This document shows, piece after piece, positions 61,714 through 64,000 of a stretch of DNA of 64,000 nt (position 1 is its first letter; every line of letters begins with the position of its first letter). Position numbers and translations under genes: made by a program. A model generated the notes under the pieces. It saw only the letters and a list, made by a program, of their open reading frames with translations. It had not been told where the DNA came from and did no database searches. Location of the stretch: NCBI RefSeq assembly GCF_004912145.1, contig NZ_STGT01000003.1:868001-932000 (forward strand). Reading direction: 5' to 3'. This stretch comes from Peteryoungia rhizophila. Lineage in GTDB: Bacteria > Pseudomonadota > Alphaproteobacteria > Rhizobiales > Rhizobiaceae.

Positions 61714-62265
61714 ATGACGTCTGCTTCGAACACCAAACCCGTGGCCCTTGGGCCTGAGAACCAATCCGAGACCACGCCCCTTTCGGGCGGAGCGCCGCTT
61801 GCCGCCATCGGCCAGGCGATGACACGCATGCGGCTGTTGATCGGCCGCCGTTTCATCGGACGCATGGCGCTCAGACGCATGGAGACGGGGCTCGAGCTCT
61901 CCGACATCGACGCCGTCGGCGTGATCAAGCGGATCGGCAGCCAGCAGGAAGTGACGGTGGGCACGATCGCCGAGCAACTGAGGATCGATCCGTCGCGCGG
62001 CAGTCGGATCGTGGCGGATCTGGTCAAGCAGGGACTGCTGGAGCGTGCCGCCTCTCAGGAGGACGGACGCCGCAGTCTGGTGCGCGTGACCGATGCTGGC
62101 CGCAAGGTGCTGGACGAGATCGAGGCGATCAAGCGGGAGACGATCAGGGAGGCCACGGCCGGATGGTCGGCCGAGGACGTGGAGGCGTTCGGGCGTCTCT
62201 ACATGCGCTTCACGGAAGGGCTGGAGGCGCAGTTCGACCGCTTCGAACAGGACGAAACCCGCTAG
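61714..62265 (+). CDS. MarR-family regulator of the DHA2 exporter
   Basis: A 183-residue winged-helix protein: LSDIDAVGVIKRIGSQQEVT, TIAEQLRIDPSRGSRIVADL and the wing ASQEDGRRSLVRVT. The N-terminus is longer than usual (about 45 residues). Divergent from the exporter, probably repressing it. The ATG at 61714 has a weak ribosome site. Confidence 0.92.
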   Translation: MTSASNTKPVALGPENQSETTPLSGGAPLAAIGQAMTRMRLLIGRRFIGRMALRRMETGLELSDIDAVGVIKRIGSQQEVTVGTIAEQLRIDPSRGSRIVADLVKQGLLERAASQEDGRRSLVRVTDAGRKVLDEIEAIKRETIREATAGWSAEDVEAFGRLYMRFTEGLEAQFDRFEQDETR

Positions 62266-62410
62266 GCGAAATCGGCAAGCCGTAGAATCGACCCGACCGG
62301 CATTCCCTCCCCCGAGAAAATGCCGGCCGGTCGTCATGGGACTGGTATCCACCGCCCTTTCCGCTCCGCCAGGACAGGAAGGGTTTGCGTCCCACGCCGA
62401 AGGGAATGGT

Positions 62411-62614
62411 TCAGACGGGTTTCGGACCTTGCAGAGCGTTGTAGATCTTCTTGCCGAGAATGGCGGCAATCGGGATCGAGATCACCAGGCCCGCCACAAA
62501 GGCGGCTGCGATCTGCCAACCCTCACGCATATCGAGCGACAGAACCGCGATCACCGCCGCACCGCCGACGGCGCTGGCGACGAGAATGTAGAGGACTGCA
62601 GCGAGGCGAAGCAT
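62411..62614 (-). CDS. Small two-segment inner-membrane protein
   Basis: A 67-residue protein with two hydrophobic segments: MLRLAAVLYILVASAVGGAA and WQIAAAFVAGLVISIPIAAI, ending GKKIYNALQGPKPV. Rhizobial relatives are sometimes mislabelled CTP synthetase. AAGGAAAA precedes the ATG at 62614; a longer frame upstream is rejected. Function unknown. Confidence 0.75.
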   Translation of the reverse strand: MLRLAAVLYILVASAVGGAAVIAVLSLDMREGWQIAAAFVAGLVISIPIAAILGKKIYNALQGPKPV

Positions 62615-62825
62615 CAGCGTTTTCCTTCGTGTTCCAAGTCTTTCGAGGATCACCTTAGGCGCTTCGGGACGGGTTTCCTTGATCTGGCTCAAGTCCTTGG
62701 CGGAAACTCCATAGACGAAAGACGAAGTCGTTCATGCGCGGCGTTAACACTGTTTTAAGCCTTTTCTTGCCGCCCCTGCCCCGTTCGGCCAAGGTCCGGT
62801 TCAGGATTCGAACAGGAAGATCAGG

Positions 62826-64000
62826 ATGCCATCTCGACGCGCGGTCATTGCCGGACTGGGCGGGCTGCTCGCCACGGCGAGCCTGCCCGGCGGCATCCGT
62901 GCCCCGCGGGCACAGACGCTCGCCATGGCGGAATTGCGCGGCGGGTTCGATGCGGCGGAGGCCGGCATCCTGCCCGGAACCGAGGACGACCAGAGCCGCA
63001 AGCTGCAGGATCTGATCGACCGGGCCGCGGCGGTCGGCCAGCCCGTCTTTCTTCCGGCCGGCACCTATGAAGTGGCCAATCTGGAGCTGCGCGACGGCAG
63101 TCGGCTGACCGGCGTTCCGGGCCTCACGCGGCTCGTCTATCGCGGCGACGGGCATCTGATCGCAGCCCAGGACATCCGGCGGGTCAGCCTCTCGGGCATC
63201 ACCTTCGACGGGGCCAATCGCTGGCTTGCGGACTACACGGAAGGACTTCTCGCCTTTCGCAGCGTCGACGAGGTGGTGATCGACGCCTGCGAGATCATCG
63301 GCAGCCGCAAATGCGGCGTCTATCTCGCACGCACCGGCGGCCGCATCGAAACAAGCCGGGTGACCGGGGCCGCAGAAGCCGGGATCTGGGCAATCGAGGG
63401 CCGCGCCTTCACCATTCGCAACAACCAGATCTTCGACTGCGGCAATGGCGGCATTCTCGTTCATCGCTGGACCAAGGGCGAGGACGGCAGCATCATATCA
63501 GGCAACCGGGTGGCAAGGATCGGCGCCACCAATGGCGGTACCGGGCAATATGGCAACGGCATCAACGTCTTCCGGGCCGACAATGTACTCGTCTCCAGCA
63601 ATCACGTCTCCGACTGCGCCTTTTCCGCCATCCGGGCCAATTCCGCCTCCAACATCACGATCAGCGGCAACCAGGCCTTCCGCTCCGGCGAGACCGCCAT
63701 CTATGCCGAGTTCGAATTCGAGGGGGCGCTGATCGAGGGCAATGTCATCGACGGGGCAGCGATCGGGATTTCCGTCGCCAATTTCGATCATGGCGGGCGG
63801 CTTTCGACGGTGAGCGGCAATATCGTACGCGGGATCGTCGACAAGGGGCCTTACGAGCCGACAGTGAGCGGCTTCGGTTTCGGCATTTCGGTCGAGGCTG
63901 ACACGCTGGTGACCGGCAATCTGGTGGACGGGGCCGAAACGGCGGCACTCGCCATCGGCTGGGGACCCTATCTGCGCAATGTCATTGTCAGCGACAACAT
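62826..64000 (+). CDS. Twin-arginine-exported beta-helix repeat protein (TIGR03808-like), 3' end off the window
   Basis: The frame is open from the ATG at 62826 (AGGAAG upstream) to the end of the window, about 391 residues. It begins MPSRRAVIAGLGGLLATASL, a twin-arginine signal. The mature part is a right-handed parallel beta-helix with short repeats (SLSGITFDGANR; FTIRNNQIFDCGNGGILVHR; ITISGNQAFRSGETAIYAEF; IEGNVIDGAAIGISVANF). This layout is that of the TIGR03808 family of secreted repeat proteins in rhizobia; beta-helices often act on polysaccharides, but no catalytic residues can be named. Confidence 0.88.
   Translation, partial: MPSRRAVIAGLGGLLATASLPGGIRAPRAQTLAMAELRGGFDAAEAGILPGTEDDQSRKLQDLIDRAAAVGQPVFLPAGTYEVANLELRDGSRLTGVPGLTRLVYRGDGHLIAAQDIRRVSLSGITFDGANRWLADYTEGLLAFRSVDEVVIDACEIIGSRKCGVYLARTGGRIETSRVTGAAEAGIWAIEGRAFTIRNNQIFDCGNGGILVHRWTKGEDGSIISGNRVARIGATNGGTGQYGNGINVFRADNVLVSSNHVSDCAFSAIRANSASNITISGNQAFRSGETAIYAEFEFEGALIEGNVIDGAAIGISVANFDHGGRLSTVSGNIVRGIVDKGPYEPTVSGFGFGISVEADTLVTGNLVDGAETAALAIGWGPYLRNVIVSDN

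Overview
The window is high-GC chromosomal DNA from an alphaproteobacterium, almost certainly a member of the Rhizobiaceae (Rhizobium / Agrobacterium / Neorhizobium-like). The pointers are a MucR/Ros regulator at the left edge, several copies of mosaic palindromic intergenic repeats of the RIME type, a host-attachment-family protein, a DUF982 protein, a twin-arginine beta-helix protein of the TIGR03808 type, an Ohr/OhrR pair, and the 7-gene Mrp (Pha/Mnh) antiporter. No rRNA, tRNA, CRISPR array, insertion sequence or prophage was recognised. All identifications come from reading translated sequence; no database search was run.

Layout. 0-7 kb: partial mucR and the compact mrpABCDEFG cation/proton antiporter operon, all on the minus strand. 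7-19 kb: housekeeping and stress genes (msrB, an MFS exporter, an HxlR regulator with its membrane-protein target, nucleoside deoxyribosyltransferase-like gene, recQ, a membrane-anchored AraC regulator, a CurA-like oxidoreductase, a DJ-1/PfpI protein, a GNAT), separated by at least seven palindromic intergenic repeats. 19-21 kb: HlyIII-like and MAPEG membrane proteins and a ParE-type toxin-antitoxin pair. 21-26 kb: a D-xylose-type ABC importer (xylF, xylH, xylG) with a divergent ROK repressor and a perfect 10-bp-arm operator palindrome between them. 26-32 kb: small stress, membrane and hypothetical genes, a haloacid dehalogenase and an HWE-type histidine kinase. 32-35 kb: a dioxygenase plus SDR operon divergent from a LacI regulator. 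35-44 kb: a soluble two-PAS chemoreceptor, a DUF2267-like protein with a MerR-type palindrome, a HerA-like ATPase, a lipoprotein plus lysozyme-like pair of unknown role, a degenerate EAL protein, YnfA, and BrnT/BrnA. 44-49 kb: LysE exporter with a divergent WYL regulator and repeated operator half-sites, a fatty-acid desaturase, a secreted protein, and a cold-shock protein / S21 / small basic protein group. 49-56 kb: three divergent or adjacent MarR-controlled stress modules, including Ohr/OhrR, then a class A beta-lactamase overlapping a small secreted Cys protein. 56-64 kb: two tandem L,D-transpeptidases, a large membrane chemoreceptor, an EmrB/QacA exporter with a MarR regulator, and an unfinished twin-arginine beta-helix protein at the right edge.

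How it fits together. The dominant theme is regulator-target pairs transcribed divergently across a short gap that carries a visible inverted repeat (HxlR, ROK, LacI, WYL, three MarR cases). The functions are mainly envelope and stress physiology: cation/pH homeostasis, repair of oxidised methionine, organic peroxide detoxification, drug export, beta-lactam hydrolysis, peptidoglycan cross-linking and membrane lipid desaturation. The least explained segment is the lipoprotein and double-lysozyme-domain operon at 39.7-42.1 kb.
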